64,000 nt of DNA from Vitellaria paradoxa. Taxonomy: Eukaryota; Streptophyta; Magnoliopsida; Ericales; Sapotaceae. Positions 23,207 to 37,500 of this stretch are shown piece by piece; the first letter of the stretch is position 1, and every line of letters begins with the position of its first letter. The position numbers were made by a program, and so were the translations under genes. The notes under the pieces are model-generated. The model saw nothing but the letters and a program-made list of their open reading frames with translations. It searched no databases and had not been told where the DNA came from. The stretch lies in NCBI GenBank assembly GCA_019916065.1, contig CM034236.1, positions 16,073,167 through 16,137,166 of the forward strand. Reading direction: 5' to 3'.

Positions 23207-26200
23207 CTAGTAAAACCAAACAAGTGAGGTGTTTGCATGAAAATCACGTACATAAAATCCAATCAAAAAATTAAAGAAAATACAACTTGTCTCTCCACCA
23301 CCTAGTAAAACCAAACAAGTGAGGTATTTGCATGAAAATCACGTACATAAAATCCAATCAAAAAATTAAAGAAAATACAACTTGTCTCTCCACCACCTAG
23401 TAAAACCAAACAAGTGAGGTATTTGTATGAAAATCACTTACATTTAATCCAATCAAAAAATTAAAGAAAATACAACTTGTTTTTAATTAGATAGGTTACA
23501 CTTCGTAGTCCTATACTTTACCCCTAACCCACTTTACCAACTTTACTTTAAATCATGACACTTTTTATGTCACTTAGCCATCTATGCCTCGCAGCAGGTC
23601 AACACCTCTAAAAGAAATGGAGGACTTCATTCATTAACACCGCGATCACCCTTCCTATACTTTTGATTCAGTTCCACTTTGCTGCTTCCATCAGTTATAG
23701 TTCAAATAAAAATAAATAAATAAATAAATAAAAGCAACGGAAAATACCACCAGACTCGTGGCATTTTCCATCATAATTTTGATGAGAAGGATGAAGTGTA
23801 GCTAGATTAAAAGTACAATAGGCAAAGTAAGATTGAGAGTAAAGTACGAGGATGCTACGTGTAATTTACCCTTTTAAAACGATATTCCTTGAATAATAGA
23901 ATATCTTGTGCAACAAACATTTGATACACCGCTAATGAGGTTCAAACACAAGCAAGTCCCTACATAACATAGCTCACTTCATAATGAGAGTGAAAACTTT
24001 CATCATTAACTCATTTGGGAGAAAGGATCCTTGCCCACTTCATCCCATCCCTTGGGATTACTATATTTCAAAACTTTGGACTAAACACCACAACCACAAC
24101 TAAAGTTTTGGGCAACTTTTTGTCTAAGACCATTGTCATACATCAACAAAGGCTCAAGATGATTAGCAATGAAATGGACAAGTGGAGCCACCCTCATATA
24201 CAAAGGCAAGAGTGAAAATTTCTAGTGTTCAACCAATGTTGGACAACACTTAGCAATGAAGTGGACAAGTGGAGGCACTTTTATACACCAAAGCAAGAGT
24301 GCAAGTTTCTAGTGTTCAACCGATGTCAGATAATTGGAGAGTACATCACCAATCTCTAGCAAAGTATTTAATCTCCACTCTCTAGCAAAGTATGGTTCTT
24401 GAGAGAATAAATAGGACCCTATATGCAATATTTTAATTATGCATTAAAATAAATGGGACCAAATGTTTTTATTTATATATTAGTTTACTTTATTAATTAT
24501 ACATTTATTGTTGTGTTTATTATCACACAATTACTGATAATTTAACATTTGTGAACTTATTTCTCATGTATGTGTCATAAAAAAAAAATACAATATTTAT
24601 ATGTATACATGAAATTATTGACCAATTAAAAGCTATTAAACAACACTAATAATGAATATCTATATATTTTAATTACTAAAACATTAAAAACTATCATTTT
24701 AAGTGAAGTGTAAATTCACAAAAAAAAAAAACATATTCACACGTCTAAATTTCACTTCCATTACATAGTATCGGTTATACCTGCGTCCCCCGTCCCACAA
24801 CCATTATAGTTGGGGTTTCCATATCAGTTGTGAAAGGGACTGGTCGTTAGTACATAAGTATGAGGCAAAGTCTCACTCTACGAAATAGTTTTTGGGGATG
24901 AAAGAGGATCAAGACCACCCAACAACTAGTATCAAAACCCAAGTGTACCATCAATCTCCCTCCATAAAGAGGTACAGGTTGTCAGGTGTACCATCAATCT
25001 TAGTCCATCGAAAAAAATGGATTATTGGTTCCTCCGACTCAAGACTTGATGTGTGAAAAGAGAGATTGTTAAGGTTCCCACAATAGTTGTAGAAGGGGGC
25101 CCAAAACCCTATGTGTGAAGAAAGAGATTGTTGAGATTCCCACATCGGTTGCGGAAAGAACTGGTGGTTAATATATAAGTGCGAGGGAAAACCTCAAACT
25201 ACGAGCTAACTTTTGGGGATGAGAAAGGCGCAAGATCACCTAACAATCTCTTTGTCTACAAAGTTAGATGTCAGCAAATTCAACAAAAGGGGGAATTTTG
25301 GATTGTGGCAGAGAAAGGTGAAAGATCTGCTGGTATAACAGGGAATGGTTAAGACATTAGTAACGACGAAACTAGAAAAGATGGAAGAAGCAGATTGACT
25401 TGAACTTCAGGCAAGGTAGATGGAAGACGACCTCAATCTATGTTGTTCAAGGTAGAGTTACCAATGTTTAATTTCCTAAGGGGATGAGTATTCACAAGGT
25501 AGAAATTGTTAGGTGGAGTTACTAATATTTAGTTTCCTAAGAGGTGAGTATCCACCACCTGATGCAATTGGAAGCATAATAAACCCTAACCTTTCAGGCC
25601 AAAGTTAGAGAGAATAAAATCTCAAAAAATTCTGTATTCAATCAATAATGAAAACCTTCCAATGTCTTACAATTCCTAACCTTTATGTAGGCTAGAGCTG
25701 AAATAAAATAAAATAAAATCTCACTATCTAAAGAAAGTAAACAAAATTATCTAAGGAAAATAAATAAAATCATCTTCTCAAAAAATTCTCAATTCCTAAA
25801 TAAACATATCCAATTCATATTGTGTTCCTGTTAGGATATTTGAAATTGAAACATTCATCATGGTCCTCGCCCTAGTTTCCACGTCGTCTGGCCCAGTAAT
25901 TCTTGCAAATCTTCTTAAGTTTCTGGCTATCCAATTGACCCAGGAACTTACCCGTCCACATCATCGTACATCAGGACTAAGTTGAAGAGTTAGGGTTTTC
26001 AACAAATATGGGTTGAGAGAAAAGGTAAGAACAAATGACAGGGTTGTCTAAAGTTCTTTAAGATTCTTTCATATCTCTCTTATAATTCCCGACTTCATTA
26101 TTGGAATTTCTTATAATTGAAAATTAGTTTTACCTTACTCATGGACGTAGGCAAATTGTCGAATCATATAAATCTTGTATTCTTCCATTGTATATAATTT

Positions 26201-29200
26201 TCTTGTGTTCGTCTGTGAGTTTGCCATTATTCATCAGGATTTTGCCAGGAGTTGATCCAGGATTATCGTGACAATAATTACATTTACACTTATCGTTACT
26301 CTTATTTAAAACCTTGATGGCAGGTGGGGGCCACTGCCCCCCTATATTTTCAATTTTCCATCAAGATCCCACAATGTTTGAAATATTTATAATATAAAAT
26401 ACTATATCGGGACTTATTGGAAAAAAATTACTATGTTGCCCCCTAAAATTTTAAAAAACTTCAGCTTGGCCCCAACAAGGATTAAAACTTTTTACCCTCT
26501 AAACAAAATTCCAAGGTTTGCAATTGCACATGCATGCACAAAAATGAAGAGGGCAAAAAAAAGTATACTGTGAATGAAGAAAAAAAAAAAAACAAGTATA
26601 CTTCCTTCACAGTATAAACAGAAGACTCCTCACCATCAAACATTTTTACTTCTTAATACAAGTAAGAATAAGTCACTATAAAAAGTAAAATTGCCCATTT
26701 CTCTAACAACTTAGGTGCCATTTGGTTTGTATTTCTATTTTTTATTTTTTTGTTTTGTTTTTTATTTTTCTATTTTATATATTTTATGTTTTGAAAATCC
26801 TAAAATAAGGAAAATAAAAAACAAATTTGCTTTGACATTTTCTGTTTTCTGTACTTTGAGATTTTTCTCGCTTTGAGTTAAATTGGGTTGAAAACGCTTA
26901 AAACAACTTTTTGTCATTTTGCATTTTATGTGTAAACCCATTTTCTGTTTTTTAAAACAAATTTTGAATATACAAGTGACCAAATGAGTTTTGAATTGTT
27001 TTCTTTGTTTTCAAAATTGCAAAATAGAAAATAGGCTCAAAACAAGTACACCAAATGACACCTTAATTTTTTAAGTCAGATTGTGTCTAATGTCTAATAT
27101 AACATCAAAGCAAACAAAGGTTTTGAGTCTGAACCTCAACCCAAAAAATAAATTGTGTTTGACCCATTGAGAAAAGGTCAATCACACCACACGTGATAGC
27201 ATGTTTAGAGGAGATAAAGTTGCCCCTTTCTCCAGTGGCTTAACTTTTAAGTAAAATGATGACTATCAGTTTAACAAATACTAAGGGATTCATACTAAAT
27301 TTTAAAAGACAAATTTTCTATCTTCGGTGTCTTAAGATACATTTTGGTCCCATACCACATGCACTCAATGGAATTTGAGATGCCTAGTTGGATGTAAATA
27401 GTATAAATTCTATCAAATAATATAAATACTATATATACATGTATATATGTATGGCTTTGCATACACGGGGTAACAAAACAATAAGAATTAACATACTTGG
27501 AGACTCCAAAACCTCCAATGCCAACTAAATCAGTTACAGATCAGTGTGCTATTGTCGACTTGGCATCAATAGTAACAAAACAAATAACTGATCCTATATT
27601 AAATTCAAAGGTATCTCCTGGCGGCATGCTTTGTTTTAACTGGATAAAGCTGATCAAAATACAAATATAAAATGAGGAAACACATAGTCTACATGCATAT
27701 ATTGTTCTCTCCTGGTGGCATGCTTTGTTTTAGCTGGATAAAGCTGATCAAAATACATATATAAAATTAGGAAACAGAGTCTATATGCATATATTGTTAT
27801 CACTATATTTCAGTGACCAGATTCAATTTTTTATTAGATCACAGAGTGAGCATAAAACAACCATTTACCATTTTAAGGACATCGAAGACCTTGGATACTA
27901 ACCCACATCTACAGGGCAGTAAGACATGATATGGCCCCAATCCTTTTGCAGTCAAAAAACGGTTTCTATAGTAAACAAGCAAAGAATTGCTAACAACATG
28001 GTACCTCATCGCCTTCATCTGCACATGGAGTGTTGTGTATGCCCCGAGCATCTGGTGGTCTCGTTGGAATATTGTCATCTGCCATACTTTGAGCAGTCAA
28101 AAGCTCTAATCTTTGTGTTTGAGCTTCAAGTGTTCGGGATAATTCCTTGTTCAATTCCTTGAATTTAAGTAGAAAAAATAAATTAAACAAATTTCAAGCT
28201 CAATGCACGCAACAAACAGAAAGTGAGTAATTGTGAGAAAATTACAATTCCAATCAAACCTCAGATAACAAAAGACTATCTAGCTAATTATTCAAAAACA
28301 AAAAAGAAGTAAAAATAATTAAAAGAGGAAAACAAAAGGGAAAGATGTGTTTATATATAAATTAACACATCTCCAGCACATGACATGTCGCCTTTTTATT
28401 GACTGATCATTACTCAAAAATTATTCTTTTTCCAGAAAAATGATGTATATGACTTCCCACATTTGATAGGCCTGATTCAAAAACTCAAAAACCTGAAAAT
28501 AGGAGCAGAGCTAAATAACTGAATTTGCAAGAGCTTAAAATTGACAGTGAATAATATGTATATTAGTCACTTATAAGTTAAAACAGAAAACCAATAGTTA
28601 AGGATTGCAATGGAACAGGTTTAGCTCAATCCTACCTTGACCCTAAAAAGAAAAGGGCTCACCTGGTGCGCAAGCGCTCCCCGGCTAGTGCGAGGGTAGG
28701 GGGAGGGTGTGCGCATTTGTACGCAGCCTTACCCTTGCATTTTGCAAAGAGGCTACTTCCATGCCTTGAACCCGTGACCTACAGGTCACCAATGGAGCAA
28801 CTTACCGTTGCGCCAAGACCCGTGACCTATATGTCAATTCTACCTCGACCCTAATAGGAAAAAAACCTCCCCACACCCGCCCCGATATCCGTGACGGGTT
28901 GAACTATCCCACCCCATACCCATCCCACATAAATATATCGGTTTAAGAGAGATAAACCCACAAAGATCCCAAGAGTAAAAATTTATAAGTATTATAAAAA
29001 TCAAAATAATACAAATTATATGACTATAAAACATAATATAAAAATATACTAATAATATGTATATACTATTTTTATTAGTAGGTATTATTTATGTACTATT
29101 TTAATATGAAAGTGATACTTAAGATATTATATTATATAATTTGGGGCGTGTTCGGGTTGGGAAGACCAAAAATCTAACACGACCCATAACCACATCAGGT

Positions 29201-31562
29201 GTTATTACTAAAATCCCATATCCACTTCGGGTTTTACCATTCAAATCCCAAACTTACCCTATTACAGTCAAGGCGAAGCGAGTAATCAGCTTCTCGGTTA
29301 AATTGTCATTCCTAACCAATTGCATTCGTCACATTTAAAATAATGTTACTGCCACATCGTTCTTGATGAAGGATTCAATTTTTATAAATCATTTTTCAGA
29401 ATTCATTTAATGAAAGAACCATTCATGCACCTTTTTCTTTTCTTCAAGAAAAGAAGCTGCATAAGCTGAATAAAATTGAATAACCGGGTCATATCTTTCA
29501 TCCTACTGTAGGTGCACATATGGGGCTCATTTAACGATGGATCCCAGCCCTCAGAACAATCATGGTACAAGGCGTGCTTAGATGTTCGCTAATACAGCAT
29601 GTTCCTACAATCAGTAACTGTACTTTTTGAAAAATGAAAAGTATGGAGGATCACTAAAAGGCAAACAGATTGGTACTTAAATATGGATTCTCTGTAAGCC
29701 CTCCTATGAAGGAACCAGAAAAAGGAGAAAGTAAATAAAATGCTTTCCTCTGAAAACTCATGCAGAAAGCATGCAACGCACCCACAGGCTTTATGAGCAT
29801 TTGTTAACAGGTATCTTGTATGCATTCTTAGCATTTGATTACCAGCAACCTGAACCTTAATTGCTTCTGCCATCATTTTACATTGGTTATGCCACTGCAC
29901 TAGAGCCAGAGACACTCCATCATATAAAGCTCCATTCAGTCCATAATTACCTTCAGCTTGGAACTTTCAGATGATTCAGTCAGCAATGCTTGTATCAACT
30001 CTTCTTTCTCCAATGCTAACTGCAAACATATGAAGACCATAACTTAGTGATTCCAAAAGTATACTCAACAATAAACTTCGACTAGTTTATCAGTTAATTA
30101 GAAATGACAAATTTGAGGAAGGAAAAATGTGTGATGAAGAACCTGGATATTACAAACGGTGGGGAAAAAGGGATCTACTCATATACATGAAACAATCTAA
30201 TCTGAAATTTAACCCATGAGGGAAGAGATGCTACCTCGGAAAGTAATTTGTTAATACTTTGAGTTGTTCGTATTTGATCAGGCGGGATATCTAAAGATGA
30301 AGCTTCAAGATTTAACTGTCTATTTTCAGAAAGGCAAGTGGAACTGAAGGTATCACTTCTGAGAAGAGGAGCAGTACTGTGCACTTCCAAGTTTGAGGTG
30401 TCCGCTGTGGTATCCGTATCGTCTTCATGGACTGAATTAATGATATCAACATCAAAGATATTTAGTAAATTCATAGAATGAGAACAATTACCAAATATTA
30501 AATCACGATCAGTATCCAATAATCACTAATAAAGATACAGATCTATTCATGGCTCGTCTATGCAAAATTGAATTTTGAAATTAAAAGAATCAAATAATCA
30601 ACATCTAGCACAACTGGCTAATCATCAGAAGACCAACCCCAATTATCAAAACTACCCATGGCGTGGAACCTCTGCTATAATAGCTTGGTAATTTAAAGAC
30701 TATAACAGCAGAATAAACTGTTTTGGAATAGGTGCAACTAGATTAGGTCCAACTGAGTAACAAACACAGACTGAAAAGAACCATAATTCACAAAGGAATA
30801 TTTTGAATTTCAGTCAGCAAACTGATATTCAATCCTATCCAAGAACTTCCACTATATGTATTGTGTACATGTTTTATTCGCCAATAGGAAAAAATTAAAA
30901 TAACTAATGCTGCTAAACCTTTTGTCTATTAGTTGTTCTTATCCAAAAATATTTTTTTAAAAGGTAAAAAGACAGTATTAACCACCAATTTAATATATAT
31001 TTCACATTTAAAAATAAATTCCTCATAATTGACTAATTTTTATTCACATTTATCTTTAATTCAATGACTCATTATTAAAACCAGTTGAACTAAGATAAAA
31101 GTAGAACAAAATAGATTGTGTCTTAAATAAAAGATAATATTAGAGACTCATAAAGGTTACTGACTCTTATGATTAAAACTAGTTTATACTACGACAGTTT
31201 TAATTTTAGAATTAAAGAAAATTTTAAAATGACTAATATATTTAATGTCGTTATTAAAAAAATTTTGGGACCTTCTAATTGGACAGGGTAGATTTTCATG
31301 AGTTAAAAGTGAAAGGTAGAATAATAGAAAGAAACTAAAAGCGTTTACAGTATAAATGCTTTCAATTAAAAATCACAATTTTAGGTAAAGGTGTTTGTAC
31401 AAAAAAATGCTTTCAATCCAAAATATCTGGTGAACGTATTTGCTGTACAAATGTTTTTTCATTTAAGCGAAAACATTTGTACAACAAAGTTCCCTTTTAT
31501 TTTAATAAAACAATTTAAAAGAGTCCAATTTTTGTATATACTGATAAATTTGCCTATTGAAG

Positions 31563-31598
<36 letters not shown>

Positions 31599-34500
31599 GG
31601 TTCAAATCTGAAGAGTTGAAGACAAATTTTTTTCTTTTCGTGGAAAATTTTAGAGAGTCCCAAAATATCAGCAAGTATACAACTCCAAGCACAAACTAGA
31701 CAAACTAAGTGATCTCCATTTCTAGATCTAAAAACTAGATGCTAGAAATTTCAAATCTAAAATGCAAGTCAACAAGCAACCACAAGAGATACAAGGTTTG
31801 TTCACTAGGGAAAACTCCTTTGATTCCAAAGGAGAAAAACCCTGGATCCTTAGCACGAATCAGACAACTATCTTCACTATTTCAAACAAGGTTACAAGGT
31901 TACCAAGAGAGATTTCAAATTCTCAACCAAAAACCCATTTGATCTAGTTGCAGAAGACCTCCCCAACCTTACTTGCTTGACTTGTGAAGATGAAGAACCT
32001 TCTATCCGTGAAGAAGCTCCCCGATCTGAAGAAAATCTAGTAGATCTAGGCAAGAAAGGCGATATAGGATTGAATATTCAAAGAAGAAGAAAGAAGTAAA
32101 GAAGAAGAAATGTGGGAAGGAAAACAAGCTATAGGCTTCAATTCAATATTTTTTTATCCATCAAAAGTCCCATAAAACTTACAATCCAAGACTTTATATA
32201 GGCATTCAAATCAACTATCTACGGAAATTAAATCAAAGATAAAATGAAATAAAAGATAAGATAAAATCTAATTCTACTAATATGGCAATAGAATCCTATT
32301 AATTTAAAATATTAAATATTTAATTTGCATAATTATCTAATACTAATAATATGAAAATTGAATCCTATTAAATTAAAAATCTTAAATATTTAATTTGCAT
32401 CATTCTCCACCGCTTAGAAAAACTCGATTCCATCGAGTTGAAAATTTGTGCACTTCTTTAATCACCAGGCCACAAACAAAGCGGATATTCAAGCTGTTCT
32501 CAAAAGTCATGAGAGGGGTAGCAAAAACCTAGTATCTCCACCAAGCCTCTTGAGGTGGAATGAATGCGATTTCAATAACCGAACCTGCAGCTGTTGAGAT
32601 AAGACCAAAAACGAATCAACTTGTGGGAGAGGCGTAGTTGTAAGGAAGACAAACTTCACAAAAGCACCGTAGGTTTTAGGCATACTCTTCAACTCAATGT
32701 GTAGAATAATACAAGCAAGGACCTGAATGACTAGAAATATTTGTTGAGCAACTAGAAATATTTATCTTGTCAGCAAAAGTAACCACAGTAGTCGCCACTA
32801 CTTCATCAAGTGGTGCAATATGACAAGGTGTCACATCAACCAATTCGCTCACAATTTGGTCATTAATATCCTCATGAGAGAAATAGAAACTGTCCAGGTT
32901 AGGGTCATAAATCAATACTTCACGGTGATCATCATTTGACTTTCGCTTCTTTTTATCAGTGACCTTAGGAACATCTATGCAAGCACTCAATGGAGGAGGA
33001 GCTAAAACTGTATTTAACATTTGGGTTAAATAACAGTGATTCCAATCATCTAACAATATTGTGTCCATCCTAGTGGTTAGTCCTTCAATTGCATCTAAGA
33101 TGGCTGTTAGTTGGGTTTGCAATTGGTTACTCATCATTCCTACTAGATGTGAGTGTGTGAATCAGTAGTCAACAGTGTATTATAGGCTTGGAATCTACTA
33201 AAAATGGATTGAAGGATGTTTTGGTAGATTCTGGAGGTCGCTAGAGGGCCGCCAGAAAGCTGGCCAATCGCTAAAGCTCTGGTTCGGGTCGCCGGAGGGA
33301 GGCAACACTGGCGGTGATCACCAGTAGTCATGGGTCCAACACGTGCTGGAAAAAGATGCCAAGAGTGAATCTCACTCACCAGATAAGATTATACACACGT
33401 CATGTCACGGCTTCCCTAGTAATTTTGGGAGGTTGGCGTCGCCGACAACTGGAAGTTGTGCAATGGTGGCTCCAAGATGAAATGAGAAAGTGGTCTTTGT
33501 ATTTGTTCAAATTAGCAGCTAGGGTTTTGGACTATGATAGCAGCTAGGTTTGGGACTCTCAACAGTGAATAAAATATTGATTTGAATAAGGTTTAGAGAT
33601 CGAGATTTTGCTTTGATACCAAAGTTGATGCACGACGGTGTAGATTAAAGCTTAGAAAAAAATAAAAATTAAGCAATAATATGAAAATAGAATCCTATTG
33701 AATTAAAAATCTTAAATATTTAATTTGCATCAAAAGGTGATTGTTCTTTGCCAAAGAAGGAAAGATGATGTCAAATGCAGGTCTGAAGCTTAGTCATCAT
33801 CATCTTTTTGTTTTTAGCTCTTTAGGGTATTGAACTATAAAACACGAATACTTCAAATTAGGTGCCGCTCTCGTATTGGATACTCGAGGGGACACAGATA
33901 CAACTTAGATACGCAAGGATATGTATCAGACACGCAAGGATATGTATCAGACACGCCATGTAACGTGTCCTGATTTTTTATTTTTTATTTTTTATTTTGC
34001 ATAGGATACAAAAAGGATACTTTTGAGATACAGCGGGGTCCAAATGTAATATCTCAAACTTTATTCAGGGTAAATTAACATGATAAAATTTAATCAAGGG
34101 TCAAACTATAAATAAGTAAAACATAACTCGATACAAATCTTGGAAGACCTGAGGCACGATTAACAAAGAATCTAAAGAATGGTATTTTTCATGCCATATA
34201 ATTGTTATTTATATAATGTTTGGTAATACATAGATACTATCTTCAAATATTTTAAATAAAATATATATTTTATTTTTTTTTTTTTTTCGTATTCTCATTG
34301 TGGCCGTATCCTCATTTTTTTAAAAAATTACCGCATCCCTTCTCCATACTCATATCTATATCCGTACTTCATAGTTAATGGGCAAGAAAGGTGAGTTCAA
34401 TAGCTTAGAGTTTGGGAAAAGATTTTAGCTATTTATATCAAAAGAAAAGGTAAAAATGAGATTCAGACAGATCTAGAAAATTCCGTACACTATCGCAGGC

Positions 34501-37500
34501 AACTTGTGGGCATAAGTTCCTTGTGATCTGCTTGCAAAGCATTCTAGACACTATCGCGAACGTAAGCTTCCCATGGTATACTTGCAAGGCATTCTGAAAA
34601 AAGGCTGAAGGGTTGTAGGCTACTTGCGGCCAAGAGGAAGTCACAAGCTACTCACGAGGAACACTATTTTCTAAGCAGGTTTTTTTTTTCTTTTTTTTAA
34701 GACTCCAAGAAGGCCAAGCCGCAAGCTTCTATTGAGGCACAAAACCCCCCTTTTCTTCTTCAGTTGTTCTCCCAAACTTCTAACATCGGCATGTGCTGAT
34801 GTATCATTACATAGATCTTGTGATATTTTAAACTCTAAACAAATGCTTTCTACAAAGTGTTTGCTCAAAAATTACCAATAAAAGTAAACACATATACAAG
34901 CGCTAACAATTTTCATTTGATAAAATTGAAACAACCCCCCCCCCCCAAGAACTTTTTAAAATTTTACTTTCACCTAATCCACTGTGTCTCAATTGGATGT
35001 TCCCAACATGATTGGAAGAAGAAAGAAATTTGAAAAATAGGGGGACTTGCCAGGAGGTGTGTTCAACACATGTCAAGCATAAGTGGGACTACCATGTACA
35101 TCATAAAAACCTAGCTCAATGAACTAGAGAAACTCATTTGCTTTGTTTTCATTATCAATCGCTAATCGTTCCACGACCATTTCATTAAGTTCCTTAGATG
35201 TAACAGCTCCACTTGAATCCGTAAGCCTAAGGCACTGATTTTATTTAATGTCCATCAACATGCCAGGCACCTGTAAGTTCTTGCCCCTCATGAGTTCATG
35301 ATTCTTGCTTTTTCAAATTTGGCCTTCGACTATGATTCAAGGATTTTCTACTCACGGCCAAGCCACAAGCCAACAAAAGGTAAGGCCCTAAAACCAGCTC
35401 AAACATCTCCAGGCAGGCCCAACATAATCCTTGGCATATGACACATGAAATTCTCTTGGCAACCACATACCCCCCCCCCCACAAAAAAAAAAAAAAAAAG
35501 AAAAAACACTTACGATTTAAGGTAGTAATAAGTACTATGCAAAGACAGAATTTCAAAACAAAAGAAGAAGAAGAAGAGAGATATCCGAATAGCTTACATA
35601 AATCCACCATAGAAGTTGACGCATCCTTTTTATCAGCGATGCTCTTGCTAACATGAATGAACTGTCCATTTGCAGAAGCTTTTCGTAGCTTAGCTTGTAA
35701 CATCTTTTTCTCTATGTGAAGGAAATAAAAGTGAGAAAGGAGCAAAATAGACAGAGTACACGTCACAATTATTTAACAAATGTAATTTACCATATCAGTA
35801 AATAATTATATAAATAATAAAAACATCTTACTGAGATTAACCTACAGCAAAACCTAATAAAGTATAAATAATAAATGATATGTAATAAACAATAACTTCA
35901 TTCAGTGGAGCAATTTTTTTCTCAGAAACATCTGAAAGTTACATGGAACACCCTACATCTAACAAACAGAATAGTAATATCAACTTATTTTGTGGAATAT
36001 ATCTCAAAAAATTGTAGTAAGAAACAATCAACAGTCTAAACTCAAGACAACAAACCATAACCACAACTATCTGAAGGTCGGCTACATGGATCCATCATCC
36101 CCAGGCAATTCTTTGTGAAACACCCCCTCAGTTTAAATTAAGGTCAACATATCCTTTTTCATTACCTCAACTCGCTTTCCTTTTGTAATTCCTGTTGTGC
36201 TTTTACTTCAAACTAAATTTAAATATGCTCCTCTAAAGTTCCAAACTAGAAGGCTAGTTAGGCTACATTGTAGGTAGCCAAATTTTCTATAAACAATACT
36301 CTCCTAATTTGATATTTAACTGGTACCACTTCTTGCAAATTTGAATTTATTTACATTTTCCTGTACAAGGACCCAACCGCTACAAAATCCTCATTTTCCC
36401 TTACATTAGTTCCTTGTACAACAAAGCACAGGAATCTTGGAGCTGCTCTTTAGAATTATCCCTTACTGGTTACTGGTTACAAGCTATAAGATCGGGCATG
36501 TCTATGGTGCAATGTATCATATCACTATTTAACAACATACTAGAAGCAATATTCAAAACAGTCTTCATATGGAATTGAATGGAAATTTTAAGCCCCTCAT
36601 TCAAAGAAAGAAGAGTAGCTACTTTTATCAATGATTGGCCATTGGCAATCTTTATAAGATTTCCTCCAACGTAACAGCTAACCTTTAGGTCTCTAGGCAA
36701 TCTAACCACTGATGCCTTCACTCAATGACATCAGCGATGGTACTCATCCAAGGACCATTCCCAAGGAAGAATGATAAACAAACCTTCTTAGGACGACAAG
36801 AATCATTGATAGAAAGGGACCCAGTAAGCAGATAGAGAAATAGAAGAATGACCACTAAACTATTCATGAACAGTGAATCCACTTTCACAAAGCAGTCAAC
36901 TTCCTTACTGGCTAACCCACAGAAACTGAAATGATGTTTATTTTCTGAACTGAAATTTCTCATTAAATGGCCGAATCATCAGAAGCCTACTCTCTCACCC
37001 TAGCACACCAGTTTCAGGAAGGGGCCTTTTGTATTTGAAAGTCTCTTTCCTCCAATCAATTGTAAAATACCCAATAGGAAAGCTGATGGAGCTGACTATT
37101 TATGGATTATGAATGGTGAAACCTCCACGGAGCCCACATTTTTTAGAGAATTCAAGATCGGGGAATTGGAGGCAGAGGGGGCTTTTTGATACATTATATG
37201 AGGTAAAGTTAAATGGAGGGACAGAGAACAGATTACCGCTGAAATGGGAGAATGGGATCTTTGTAGTTAAATCCTATTACAACATGCTGTCTAACATTTT
37301 ACAATTTTTTCTATGGATAACAGTCCGAACTTTATTATTATCATTGATAATCTGGGGGAACAAGGAAAGATGCTTCCAAATTGGTGGTGTGTGCCAGGGA
37401 GCAAAGGAGTTGCTCAATCATCGTCATTGCAATGTGGATTGGCATTTGTGGAGTATGTTGTTTACTATCTATGGCATACAAACTTTTGTTAGACTTTATA

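Noticed and set aside
23196..23480. CRISPR-like array
   Set aside because: Units are contiguous 95-bp tandem copies with no unique spacers, in a plant intron.
31391..31699. Frames on both strands around the CT repeat
   Set aside because: They exist because a CT/GA microsatellite has no stop codons in these frames.
33925..33975. Short tandem ACGCAAGGATATGTATCAGAC units
   Set aside because: Two copies inside a degenerate intronic repeat; no element boundary or function could be supported.
35296..35766. 156-codon minus-strand frame
   Set aside because: Only 35711-35598 is real (BLISTER exon 9). The rest is intron, including a poly-T/poly-G stretch, that happens to stay open.
36470..36963. Two minus-strand frames of 81-83 codons in intron 8
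   Set aside because: No match to BLISTER or any family I know; splice signals do not join them to the gene, whose phase is already complete without them.
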